From the NCBI RefSeq assembly GCF_018403685.1, contig NZ_BOVK01000052.1, positions 1 through 64,000 on the forward strand: DNA of 64,000 bases, written 5' to 3'. Origin of the DNA: Xylanibacillus composti. GTDB taxonomy: Bacteria > Bacillota > Bacilli > Paenibacillales > K13. Below the pieces are notes generated by a model that was not told the DNA's origin, ran no database searches, and saw nothing but the letters and a program-made list of their open reading frames with translations. The translations under genes were made by a program, and so were the position numbers. Shown here piece by piece: positions 1 to 8,456 of this stretch; position 1 is the stretch's first letter, and the number at the start of each line of letters is the position of its first letter.

Positions 1-101
1 CCGGTAGGATCAATGTTAGTGAGCGGATTATTATGCACATACGTATACAGATTCAAAGATAGTGGGTTTTCAAGCTCCCCCTCGTAGCTATCTTCATTCA
101 T
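1..101 (-). CDS. Rhs repeat-associated core, C-terminal tip (partial, orphan-like)
   Basis: Reverse-strand translation from an ATG at 101 to the window edge gives a 33-residue stretch containing NPLSLNLYTYVHNNPLTNID followed by PTG, the hallmark end of the Rhs/YD-repeat core just before the variable toxic C-terminus. The reading frame runs off position 1, so the toxin tip lies outside the window. The long upstream YD-repeat body is absent: a hairpin at 114-143 and then an unrelated gene occupy that place. This looks like a displaced (orphan) Rhs-CT module or a truncated relic. No convincing ribosome-binding site precedes the ATG, so expression is doubtful. The motif identification is strong; whether it is functional is open. 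Confidence 0.7.
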   Translation of the reverse strand, partial: MNEDSYEGELENPLSLNLYTYVHNNPLTNIDPT

Positions 102-113
102 AAAACTGTATAA

Positions 114-143
114 GCCGGAAAGCAGAGGTATGGGCTTTCCGGC
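114..143 (-). terminator. Hairpin between the BtrH-like gene and the Rhs fragment
   Basis: GCCGGAAAGC (114-123) and GCTTTCCGGC (134-143) form a perfect 10-bp stem with a 10-nt loop. It lies downstream of the reverse-strand gene at 382-1365 and is followed on that strand by a T-containing but not uniform tract. It is probably a weak terminator and marks the breakpoint upstream of the Rhs remnant. Confidence 0.45.
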
Positions 144-381
144 TAAATCAAATTACTTGTATTTTGTTGTTCAAGTGTAGGCACTTATTCATTATTGTTA
201 ATCTGCTATTCGACACTGAAAACCTTCCAAGTCTTACTCGGCTTCAATACGAAGAATATTCTCAATTGCGGAGATCCCATGGCCTATCCCATTCTAAAAC
301 AACATCAGAACAATAAGTTTTACAAGAACGGCTGATATTGACCTTCTGGACTCAACTTATTTTTCATAATTCGGACAAGGC

Positions 382-1365
382 TCACAACGAGAATTTACTC
401 CGTAATTCGGCAACAACCTTTTGTAATAATTCCCTTTCTTGAGATTTAATATCCATCACTATCGTTATCGCTTCATCTAATAAATTGGGTTTATTCGTTA
501 TTGAATATTTCAAAAGAAGATTTCTTGCACTCAACGCTATTTTAGCTAATTTTTCAAAGTCTTCTATGCATGCCGTTTCTTCGTTTAATGCTTCAATATT
601 TTTTAAGTATATAATTCTGCGGAGCATAATCGCTTTATGTTCCCACAACAAATGCAGCGGACGAATATCATAATATGTTCGCTTTTCGCGCAATTCCACC
701 AAGTATTTAGCTATGTATTCATAGACCTCTAGCCCTAACGCAAACTGTGTTTGTTTATATCGATATGATGATGCCAAATAATCTTCCAAGTACCGAATGA
801 TCCGTTTCATATCAAACTGCGGCTTGCCATTCGAATAATTGAAAAGGTTAAAATAATAGGCCTGTATAGGCACACCTTTTTGTTGCAAAAAAGCTGTTTC
901 TAGTTCGTCAAAAGTAATTTCGTAATCGGTATAGTGCTTCTTACCTATGAAACGAGTGTAAAAGATGTTTTGGGAAGTGTCATACCCATAGACTAGTATA
1001 TTATGATCATAATTTGATACCAGGTATCTTTCAGAGTGCGGGATATAGTAGTCGTTCAGGATAGCTTCTACGTATTCGTTTCGATTAATCGCATCAATGA
1101 TAAATCGTATTACTCCCCCGGGATATATTCGCACTACATCTTCCAAGAAGTCGTCATATTGCGAGAAATATGTTTCATGGAAAAAATCAAGTTGCGACAA
1201 CCTATTTGTAGGTAAGTCATGAAAACATTTCAATTGAATGAAATTACTCAAAAACCAACCTTCATATTGTTCCTTTGTATCAACCATTGATAAATAATGA
1301 GCATGATGGTAATAAGAAATGATTGGCGGGTCAAATACCTCTAGAACTTTCCTCACTACTTCCAC
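382..1365 (-). CDS. Uncharacterised protein, BtrH/C39-peptidase-like
   Basis: 327 aa, clearly AT-richer than the rest of the window, so probably acquired horizontally. The segment H121-NILVYGYD-129 followed by a hydrophobic strand and an FDELETAF helix resembles the His and Asp part of BtrH-type (butirosin biosynthesis protein H) papain-like folds, which move acyl groups from carrier proteins or cleave peptides. The usual N-terminal catalytic Cys is not visible; the N-terminus instead has an YYHHAHYLS motif. It may therefore be a non-catalytic relative or a different family. The start is probably GTG; a second in-frame GTG at 1356 has the better-placed AGGA. It sits directly upstream of the Rhs fragment on the same strand, but no functional link can be shown. 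Confidence 0.5.
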   Translation of the reverse strand: MEVVRKVLEVFDPPIISYYHHAHYLSMVDTKEQYEGWFLSNFIQLKCFHDLPTNRLSQLDFFHETYFSQYDDFLEDVVRIYPGGVIRFIIDAINRNEYVEAILNDYYIPHSERYLVSNYDHNILVYGYDTSQNIFYTRFIGKKHYTDYEITFDELETAFLQQKGVPIQAYYFNLFNYSNGKPQFDMKRIIRYLEDYLASSYRYKQTQFALGLEVYEYIAKYLVELREKRTYYDIRPLHLLWEHKAIMLRRIIYLKNIEALNEETACIEDFEKLAKIALSARNLLLKYSITNKPNLLDEAITIVMDIKSQERELLQKVVAELRSKFSL

Positions 1366-1749
1366 TTCCTTTTGTCAAGTTCATGAAATTCGAAAGCGCA
1401 TTCGTAATAGCAAGGGCTGCATACAACAATGATGTTCAATCAGGCAAGGTTGTCTCTTTCGATGTTCTGCTTATCTACATGAACGGGAAGCCGGACAGAT
1501 CCAACCAAGCATATCGTTGCGTACTCATTGTAAATAGATTCGATCTTGTCCCTCAAACGATCATAAGTCGTTGACTTATCAATCCCCTTTGCATCCTGCA
1601 ATTTTGTTTGATCCCTAATTTAACGAGTATTCTTAATTTTATAATAAGTATAGCTTTTTCACAACCACTTTGTGTTCAACCTTCGCTTTCATAAATGGGC
1701 TGGTACTGGATAGCAGAAGATTTGCGTGTCAACCGAGAATAGCCTGCTT
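1366..1749. other. AT-rich intergenic region
   Basis: 384 bp separating the BtrH-like gene from the end of the 666-aa gene. I see no convincing coding frame, terminator or repeat; the short frames on the forward strand lack ribosome-binding sites and family features. Confidence 0.4.
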
Positions 1750-3750
1750 TTATTCGACATGCAAAATACCGAGAAGTCTCGCTTTTTCAAGAGGTTTTTT
1801 TTCGTTCTCCGAACGAATTGTATTGTCATCAGCGAAATAGTGAACATCGAATTGTTCGTGCATTTTGGGGATCTCTCGATATGGGTAGAGAAATGCCTTC
1901 TTCGTCTTCACCAGAAACAAGCGCCCTACCGGGGAATTAGCCGCTAACCGCCCAAGAGAATTAGACTGTGCTCCTTCTTCATTCTTATCTTTAGCCAAAG
2001 CGTTGGAGGCTGATGTTGCGCTTGCATAAGCAGGTGTGGACGATAATCCAATGACAGACAGCGCTGTCCCCCCGGCTACTTCGACTGCTGCCTTCTTCAT
2101 CGCTTCCTTGGACGCTTCACTCAGCGCTTTCACCAGCATCTCATCGATCACGCTTTGCGCTTTGGCTGCTAATACTTCTCCTTCCGCCCTGGCGCCAAGT
2201 GCAGCGACATGACGAGCCCATGTTAGCACAGTTGGGACTTGCGCAGTGCCGGTCGCTTCCGCAACGAGCAGGGAATCGGCGACGGCCGAGACGGGTGTCG
2301 ATACAGCACCTGTTTCAGCCATGACGCTTGTGGCCATGACAGCTGTTCTGGCCGTATTCGCTGCCGCGACCATACCGGAGGCCGTCTCCGACAAGGTGCC
2401 AATCGCAGGCGCCGTAATGGGCGCAGCCGCTCCCTCGCTCATGAGCGTGATGAGCAGCAGCCCGGTCACCAGGACAACCACCGATACGACGACGACGGTT
2501 TCTGTGGGATGATCGACCACGTATTGGGCGACTTCTTTCAATATGTGGAGATTAGCTTGATTGACTTCCTTGAATGTAAAGGCGGAGATCTGAATGAGAT
2601 CCGGCAGCGCGCCTGATGCATAAGCGCCTTTCATCGTTCGGTTCAGCTTAAGCAGGTTGATCTGCGACTGCACCTTCACAAGGGCTGGCAATTGGATAGA
2701 CTGCTGGTAGTATGTCTCGTCGCAGCACAAGAAGTAGCGGTCGCCGGGCTTTCCCATGAGCCTCGAATACATCACATCGCGAATCCCCGCAACACTCGCC
2801 TTGCCTTCCAGCTCGGAAGATATCGATTCGGCACGAACCTGAAGCAGCGGAACCTTTTTCAAGTCCAGCCCCTTCAAGGTTCCTCTCGGCCTGTAATCCC
2901 CGATATCGCTGCCGACAGGCGCCAATTGATCTGCATACGCCATAGCTTGCTTACGGACCTCGGCAGTCTCGCCGATTGTATGCGCGCGCAAGAAATTGCG
3001 GATGCAAAAAGCAGCCACTTCCCAGTCATCCACCTCTTTCCAATCCTGCTCCGGCCGTCTGAACGTGACACAGATCTCGTAGAGCAAGCATCCCGCGAAC
3101 CTTCGCTCCACATGTATGTACATATCAAGAAACTCGACGTTGAGTTTCGGCAGAAGAATATGGATGAGGTAGAGGAAGATGGCCTGGAATTTATCGCTGA
3201 CATAGATTTTCTTCTTTCTTCCCTGCGGATAAAACTCTCCCGGTTTGTAGATGCCGGCGAGTCCGTGCCGCCTATAGCTGTCCAGTAAACGTTGGACTTT
3301 CTGCTCTGCCGCCCGGATGCCCGGTTTGCTGTTAGGCTTGATATCGTAAAATTCGCTGCGTTCGCCAGTTTGTCTTTTGCGGCCGATGACGTCGCCATAG
3401 GCAAGGCGAGCAGGACTTACCCCTTTATAGGTGGAGATATCCGGCCAAGGCAGTCTTTTATCCGCCTGCAGCTTCTCTGCCAATCCTTTCAGGCTCTTGT
3501 GGCGCCGAACCAGCATATTCACGTAATCCTCCTTGCGGAGCGTATCCCACCAGTCATTGAACAAGCTGCTCTGAGGGGCATGCACATTCTGGACGATCGC
3601 GGAAGTTTCCTTGAGATAGTCAAGAACAATGGGCGCTTCGACGATCTTCAGCCCGAAGGCACTGGCATGGATCGGGGACATCTCATTCGGCGCGCCCGGA
3701 TCTCCTGCATTCGCATAGATCGGCGCCATGCACCTGGTAACGGTTTTCAT
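1750..3750 (-). CDS. Large uncharacterised protein with YDIKP motif and central hydrophobic segment
   Basis: 666 aa, start chosen at 3750 after GAGGTGG. An N-terminal region (about residues 120-190) contains SEFYDIKPNS, then a helix and a PGEFYP turn. A (D/E)IKP strand followed by PG.xYxP occurs in proteins linked to polymorphic toxins and extracellular contractile injection systems, and could be a nuclease-like (D/E)xK strand. Around residues 410-435 lies a strongly hydrophobic stretch (VVVVSVVVLVTGLLLITLM) able to span a membrane, followed by a long Ala/Thr/Ser-rich region of low complexity. It lies 90 bp downstream of the roughly 844-aa gene on the same strand and is probably co-transcribed with it. 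I do not recognise the family as a whole and cannot assign a function. Confidence 0.6.
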   Translation of the reverse strand: MKTVTRCMAPIYANAGDPGAPNEMSPIHASAFGLKIVEAPIVLDYLKETSAIVQNVHAPQSSLFNDWWDTLRKEDYVNMLVRRHKSLKGLAEKLQADKRLPWPDISTYKGVSPARLAYGDVIGRKRQTGERSEFYDIKPNSKPGIRAAEQKVQRLLDSYRRHGLAGIYKPGEFYPQGRKKKIYVSDKFQAIFLYLIHILLPKLNVEFLDMYIHVERRFAGCLLYEICVTFRRPEQDWKEVDDWEVAAFCIRNFLRAHTIGETAEVRKQAMAYADQLAPVGSDIGDYRPRGTLKGLDLKKVPLLQVRAESISSELEGKASVAGIRDVMYSRLMGKPGDRYFLCCDETYYQQSIQLPALVKVQSQINLLKLNRTMKGAYASGALPDLIQISAFTFKEVNQANLHILKEVAQYVVDHPTETVVVVSVVVLVTGLLLITLMSEGAAAPITAPAIGTLSETASGMVAAANTARTAVMATSVMAETGAVSTPVSAVADSLLVAEATGTAQVPTVLTWARHVAALGARAEGEVLAAKAQSVIDEMLVKALSEASKEAMKKAAVEVAGGTALSVIGLSSTPAYASATSASNALAKDKNEEGAQSNSLGRLAANSPVGRLFLVKTKKAFLYPYREIPKMHEQFDVHYFADDNTIRSENEKKPLEKARLLGILHVE

Positions 3751-3840
3751 TTTCCACCTCGCCTATGTTCATGCATGCCAAGGCGGGCGGAAACAGCTAG
3801 AGCTTCCCGCCTGACAGGCACAGCCTCATCCGGCTTCTGA

Positions 3841-6375
3841 TTAACCCTCTTCATCTTCGTCAAACTTATTCTGTATCTCAATATCTATGCCGCTGGTCGG
3901 CGTGTAATCGAACCAGCTCGCCACCAGAGACGCCGTTGCGGCGGCGGACATATCCGCATTGACTCCTTCACCGCCTGCTGTATGATCCGCACCTAAGGAG
4001 AGGAGATCATAGTCGTGGCTGCTGCCCGGATTCTTATAGACCAAATCATGGTTCCAGGCATCCTGGAATGGTGCGCCCGGCAGTACCGACAAGTCGGCCG
4101 GATAGGCGCGGTGGGTATCGTAATAATCTTCAATCAGCTTAATGACTTTCTGCATCGTATCCCAGGTCTTGCGCTGCTCCGGATGAAGCAGCGGCCGCGC
4201 ATGCTTCTCCGGATTGGCAGGCGGGATGCTGGCATAATTCGTGCGGGCGAAGTTCGCTACCTCCTCCGCAATCGTCATATAAGGCGTCTTATCCTGGTCG
4301 GAGAACACGCCGGTATTGATCAGGTTGGTGAAGGACTCCTCAAAGCCCGGCCTGACCGGAATCACGATGCGCGCATAGCCTGCCCGAAGGAAATCCCGAT
4401 GGTTGACGTCCGGATGCTCGAACAGCATCTTCTCCCGCGCCATGTCGTCCGAGCCCCAGAAATACGGATAAAGGAAATAAAGCAGGTTCTCCCATTCAAC
4501 CGCATGGTGGAGATACTTGACGATGTCCCCGAATCCTGCCGCAGTCGCCCATTCGTCCTTCGAAAGCTGGCGGGCTGCGTCGGCGTTCGGCATTTCATCA
4601 GGAAGCTGGTGCTGTTCCATCTCCACCAGCTTCTTCAGGATCTTCCCTACTTCGGAAGGGGCGGGATCAAACTGTTCGCCAATGATCCAATGCAGCGTCT
4701 GGCGAATGAGCTCCTCACGCTCCAGGCGGCGCAGCGTCAGCGTGTCCTTGCCCGACAGCTCCATCCATAGCCGATCGCGTTCCGCTTGAAGTCTGGCGAT
4801 TTCATCCTGCCATTTGGCAAACGCTGTATCGCGCAGCGCTGTCCAGCCTTTGGTCCGCCAAGCTTCGAGCGTCCCTTGCTCTCTAACAGCCCCCATCCCT
4901 ACCGTAATGGTGACTCGGTTGACCTTCGAGTAGTACATGAAAAAACTGCCGTGCTTGCCGCTCCCTGAACCGGTCGAACTCCCTGTGAAGGTGCCGCCTT
5001 TCTCTGCGGAAGTGACGGTATAGGGACTAACCTGCAAACTCGTGGCTGGCGGGAACATCAAGCTGGGATTGTCAGGGCCTAACCACATGCCTTCAATTCG
5101 AACTCCGCTGCTGTCCATTCGATAGCCATCGGGAGCGGCAAACTCGAAAATTTCCATCCCCCCGTTAGGGTCTTGGAGAGAGCGAGTGATGCTAATCGGT
5201 ATCGATTTCGGCGGCGGCGGTTCGATGACCGCTCCATATTTATCGGCCTCTGCCTTCCAATTGTCCTCGGTCAAGCCATCAAGCTTCAAAGTGAACACGA
5301 AGGGCTGGCGCACCCGCTCATCCAGCTCCCGCACCCGCCGATGCAGCGCCCACAGCCGGGCTCCCGGATTCGGAATGACGATGTCAAAGGTCAGACGCAG
5401 GCCATACCGAAACAGATCAGTCCGCCACTTCCGCATCATGCGGTAGTAGTCAATGCGCAGCGCGCGGTCATCATGCGGATTCGTAATAGTACGGAACGAG
5501 CTGTCCTCAACGCCTCGCTTCGTTTCGAGCTTGAAGGAAACCTTATGCTCTTGCCGCGTTCTGGCAGAGGCCTTCTCCGTCACTTCACGGGCACGCTGGG
5601 TGCTGTCCTTCACCACCTGCCGATTCTCCGCATTATTGTTCAGTCCTGTTGCTACGGTCATCGATACGGGGCCATAGCTTCCGCTCACCTGCGCGGAGAA
5701 GTTGAAGGCGCTGGCGTGCTTCGACTCGTTTTCCGTCGATATGGATGCATCCGTCTTTTCCGCGACACCTCGCTCGCTGTAGCTTTCGAAATAATCCTGG
5801 ATAATGCGCTCGTACTCTTCGCTTGTCGTCGCCCATTCCTTGTGAGAAATCGTAACCGTTTCCTTAGGCGCAAGCGGTACCGTGTACATGAGCTCGCCGC
5901 GTTCCACGCCAACGGGATACATCTCAATTCGTTCCAGGTGAAGCTGCCCTACCGGTGCTGTCTTCATTCGCTTCTTGAATGCCTCAACGAGGAACGCCAG
6001 ATTCCCTCGGTCATCCCTCTCTGCCATTAACGCGGCAATATCGGAAAGGAACCGTGAAGGAATAGGAGAGGCAAGCGAAGCAAGCGCTAAATTACTCACA
6101 GGCTTGCCTTCGTTCTCGTGCAAGATGCCTACAATGCGGATCAGCCTGCCGAAGCTCTCTTCCACCCAAGTGTTCTCAGCTGCGCCCAATTGTCGCAGGG
6201 TCCATGCTTTGGCTCTCTCGACATCCTCGGGCTTCATGCGCACTTGCCGGATGAAGTTGAGCTTCTCAAGCGCCCTGCCGCTTCTTCGGTCGTTCTCTTC
6301 CTGCTCCTCGGCTGTTTGCTCGATCATCACATAGCTGGATGAGCGCAGCACTCTCTTGCTATTGGTCAGCTCCAT
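3841..6375 (-). CDS. Large uncharacterised protein ending in a GspG-like calcium-site domain
   Basis: About 844 aa. The start is set at the ATG at 6375 because AAGGAGG lies just upstream (12 nt); an ATG at 6384 (3 nt) and one at 6411 without a ribosome-binding site are alternatives. The middle has a well-ordered conserved look (VERGELMYTVPLAPKETV, then RKWRTDLFRYGLRLTFDIVI and PNPGARLW), but I cannot name the family. The last 100 residues (about 3841-4146) match the soluble end of type II secretion major pseudopilins: a YYDTHRAYP element, DAWNHDLVYKNPG, then YDLLSLGAD followed by GGEGVNADM, the signature of the GspG calcium loop. There is no pilin methylation helix or signal peptide, so this is a grafted domain and not a pilin. 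It is probably an operon partner of the 666-aa gene downstream. Confidence 0.65.
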   Translation of the reverse strand: MELTNSKRVLRSSSYVMIEQTAEEQEENDRRSGRALEKLNFIRQVRMKPEDVERAKAWTLRQLGAAENTWVEESFGRLIRIVGILHENEGKPVSNLALASLASPIPSRFLSDIAALMAERDDRGNLAFLVEAFKKRMKTAPVGQLHLERIEMYPVGVERGELMYTVPLAPKETVTISHKEWATTSEEYERIIQDYFESYSERGVAEKTDASISTENESKHASAFNFSAQVSGSYGPVSMTVATGLNNNAENRQVVKDSTQRAREVTEKASARTRQEHKVSFKLETKRGVEDSSFRTITNPHDDRALRIDYYRMMRKWRTDLFRYGLRLTFDIVIPNPGARLWALHRRVRELDERVRQPFVFTLKLDGLTEDNWKAEADKYGAVIEPPPPKSIPISITRSLQDPNGGMEIFEFAAPDGYRMDSSGVRIEGMWLGPDNPSLMFPPATSLQVSPYTVTSAEKGGTFTGSSTGSGSGKHGSFFMYYSKVNRVTITVGMGAVREQGTLEAWRTKGWTALRDTAFAKWQDEIARLQAERDRLWMELSGKDTLTLRRLEREELIRQTLHWIIGEQFDPAPSEVGKILKKLVEMEQHQLPDEMPNADAARQLSKDEWATAAGFGDIVKYLHHAVEWENLLYFLYPYFWGSDDMAREKMLFEHPDVNHRDFLRAGYARIVIPVRPGFEESFTNLINTGVFSDQDKTPYMTIAEEVANFARTNYASIPPANPEKHARPLLHPEQRKTWDTMQKVIKLIEDYYDTHRAYPADLSVLPGAPFQDAWNHDLVYKNPGSSHDYDLLSLGADHTAGGEGVNADMSAAATASLVASWFDYTPTSGIDIEIQNKFDEDEEG

Positions 6376-6535
6376 GGTATCCATAAACCTCCTTAAATTC
6401 TGAAAATTCATAATTTTATAAATAAATATCTACATTAAATATACCGCACTGCGGCTGAAAAAAATACAGGATAAAAAAAGCGCAACTGCGAGTCTGTTAT
6501 CCGGCCGGTCGGTGCTTTGCCGATGGAACAAGAAG

Positions 6536-6553
6536 AAAAAAGCCTCGAAAGGC
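6536..6553 (-). terminator. Possible terminator after the RCC1-repeat gene
   Basis: On the reverse strand GCCT-TTCG-AGGC is followed immediately by six T. The 4-bp stem is short, but an outer AGCCT/AGGCT pairing can add to it. It is placed just downstream of the gene at 6630-8150. Confidence 0.4.
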
Positions 6554-6629
6554 GCAAGGCCCATCAAGGCTGAGTAACTGGTCATCCAACCCATATCGCT
6601 CTCATATCTCAAGCAAGTCGGATCAAAGG

Positions 6630-8150
6630 TTATCGTTCCGTTAAATTTATGGTGTTCGTCTCTTTGGAAAAGGTTACTTCATACTGGAAGGCGTTCGCTA
6701 CTGCCCGTAACGGAATGAAAATCCGGCTATTCTTCTCCACGGCAGGAACCTCCAGACGGTCATACAATTCACCGTTGACGTAAAGCTCGCTTTCCCCAAC
6801 CTTCAGTTTGAGGGTCGTGTCATTTTTCGTAGCCGTGACTGTCTGATTGGCTCCGTCCCAGTGAATGTCCGTAACGCCCATCGCTGTCAAGGCATCGCGC
6901 AACGGCGTTAACGTCCTGCCCCGATCAACAAATGATCTGGCTCCGGATTGATTCGCCACATGCACGTCGTTGACTTGCAACTGGATCGATGGAAAAATCT
7001 CTACAATATTCTCATACGAGTTGTCCCATTCATCCTCGGGGAGCTTACCTTGTGTCAGCTGTCCGCTGTAATTGATGCCCCAGCCCCACAATGACCCGTC
7101 ATGGTTGATGGCCAGCATATGCCCGGAATCATAGCTGTTATGCGAAATGGACATCCATTCCTTGCTGTCGCCAATTTTCTCGAACGCTTCTGTCCCCGCA
7201 TGGAAGCCCCACCCCCAAAGCGATCCGTCTTGCTTGAGGGCTACAATCCCCAATCCATACAAGCCGTCCTGCGCAGAAACCATCTTCCAATCGTTGTCCT
7301 TGCCGACTTGCTCCGGCACCAGGAAATACGGATCGTCATCCTCGTTCTCAAAGAAGAATCCCTTAAAGCCCCAAAGCCACAATGTGCCATCGGATCGGAT
7401 TGCCCAGGTTTGCGCACTCCCTGACGACACTGTTTTCCACTTGCTATCATTCAACTTTCGCGGAGTCTTCTGGAGATCTGCACTCGTATGGCCCACGCCA
7501 AGCCGTCCGCCAAACATCGCGCCCCAGCCATACATCGAGCCATCCTGTTTCAGGGCAATTGTAAATCGCTCTCCAGCAGTCACATCACTCCAATCATTGT
7601 CTCTGCCAATCTTAATCGGAACATTGCTCTGAGCGGTTGTCCCATTGCCCAGCTGACCGTTCCAATTCGCCCCCCATGCCCATAGGGTGCCATCCTGGGC
7701 CAGAGCAACATTATGAGCATAGTTAGTAGAAACCTTGCTCCACTTCGTTCCCTTGCCGATCTGCTGCAAGTCCAAACGGGTTTCCGTATGGCCAGTCCCC
7801 AATTGGCCAGCATCATTGAAGCCTGCGCTCCACATCGTTCCATCTTTTTTCACTGCTACAAAATGGTACATCCCCGCAGAGAAGTCTGTCCACTCCCCTT
7901 CCTTTCCGAGAACAGCTATGTTGGTGCCGTCAGGACTGTCAGCATTCACCTCGTATTGAGCGTCATTCCCCCAGTAATACAATGTCCCGTTTTCTGTCAA
8001 CGCCATGGAATACCATTTTCCCGCGCCAGCTTTAACAAAATTCTCGTAAACATCAAGTCCATGCGCATGAATTGAAAATGTCATGAACCAGACAGGAATG
8101 CAAAGAAGCAGAATGAAAGTTTTCTTTGCCAAAAGTACAGTGTCTCTCAT
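6630..8150 (-). CDS. Secreted RCC1-repeat protein with copper-amine-oxidase-like N1 (stalk) domain
   Basis: 506 aa with an N-terminal signal peptide (positive residues, then FILLLCIPVWFMTF, cleavage likely near residue 30). At least six RCC1/BLIP-II-type blades follow (residues about 35-370), each with a GTLWxWG-like core and several with GQLGxG; together they would form a beta-propeller. The C-terminal 115 residues (IQLQVNDVHV to the end, with TLTPLRDAL and IFIPLRAVA) match the Cu_amine_oxidN1 domain common in Paenibacillus and Thermoanaerobacter surface proteins, where it binds no copper and probably acts in wall association. There is a strong ribosome-binding site, GGGGG, 7 nt upstream. 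The ligand is unknown; propellers of this type usually bind proteins. Confidence 0.85.
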   Translation of the reverse strand: MRDTVLLAKKTFILLLCIPVWFMTFSIHAHGLDVYENFVKAGAGKWYSMALTENGTLYYWGNDAQYEVNADSPDGTNIAVLGKEGEWTDFSAGMYHFVAVKKDGTMWSAGFNDAGQLGTGHTETRLDLQQIGKGTKWSKVSTNYAHNVALAQDGTLWAWGANWNGQLGNGTTAQSNVPIKIGRDNDWSDVTAGERFTIALKQDGSMYGWGAMFGGRLGVGHTSADLQKTPRKLNDSKWKTVSSGSAQTWAIRSDGTLWLWGFKGFFFENEDDDPYFLVPEQVGKDNDWKMVSAQDGLYGLGIVALKQDGSLWGWGFHAGTEAFEKIGDSKEWMSISHNSYDSGHMLAINHDGSLWGWGINYSGQLTQGKLPEDEWDNSYENIVEIFPSIQLQVNDVHVANQSGARSFVDRGRTLTPLRDALTAMGVTDIHWDGANQTVTATKNDTTLKLKVGESELYVNGELYDRLEVPAVEKNSRIFIPLRAVANAFQYEVTFSKETNTINLTER

Positions 8151-8289
8151 TTCTTGTCCCCCTTATCATTCGATGTTTTCTCTCAAGATTCGAAATCTTC
8201 AAGAAAGAGATTACAATGAGTATAACATATTGATACAATTTATAGCTGAGAGAAAAGATTGTCGCGCCTCATCGCTATCCCCTCATCAT

Positions 8290-8424
8290 CCGTATGTTCT
8301 ATGCCAGGACTCCTTCCTGTTCGACACGATGATCGCGGTCAACGTCCGCATGACGAATCCGGATGCAAGCGACAGTCAAGTGTGTGAGGCGGCGAAATCG
8401 GCTCAGATCAATCATATGTCTTGA
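8290..8424 (+). pseudogene. Remnant of an ABC exporter ATPase domain
   Basis: The forward frame 8290-8424 translates to QDSFLFDTMIAVNVRMTNPD and then ASDSQVCEAAKSAQI, which matches the stretch of type I ABC exporters that follows the Q-loop (QDxFLFxxTIxxNI...NPDASDxxVxEAAxxA). Walker A, the signature motif and Walker B are all missing and a stop follows almost at once. This is a decayed fragment stranded between two convergent-unrelated genes. It is the only recognisable content of the 306-bp gap between the RCC1-repeat and GH43 genes. Confidence 0.6.
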
Positions 8425-8456
8425 GAGACTCTGATTCTCAGGCCACATCCACAGCT

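Noticed and set aside
6430-6612. 60-aa reverse-strand frame between the 844-aa and RCC1 genes, and a possible riboswitch in the same interval
   Set aside because: The frame covers a terminator-like hairpin and has no ribosome-binding site. GGCAAAGC and GGCCGG words recall the c-di-GMP-I aptamer, but the conserved CGAAAG and GACGCAAAGCC blocks and their pairing are not there.
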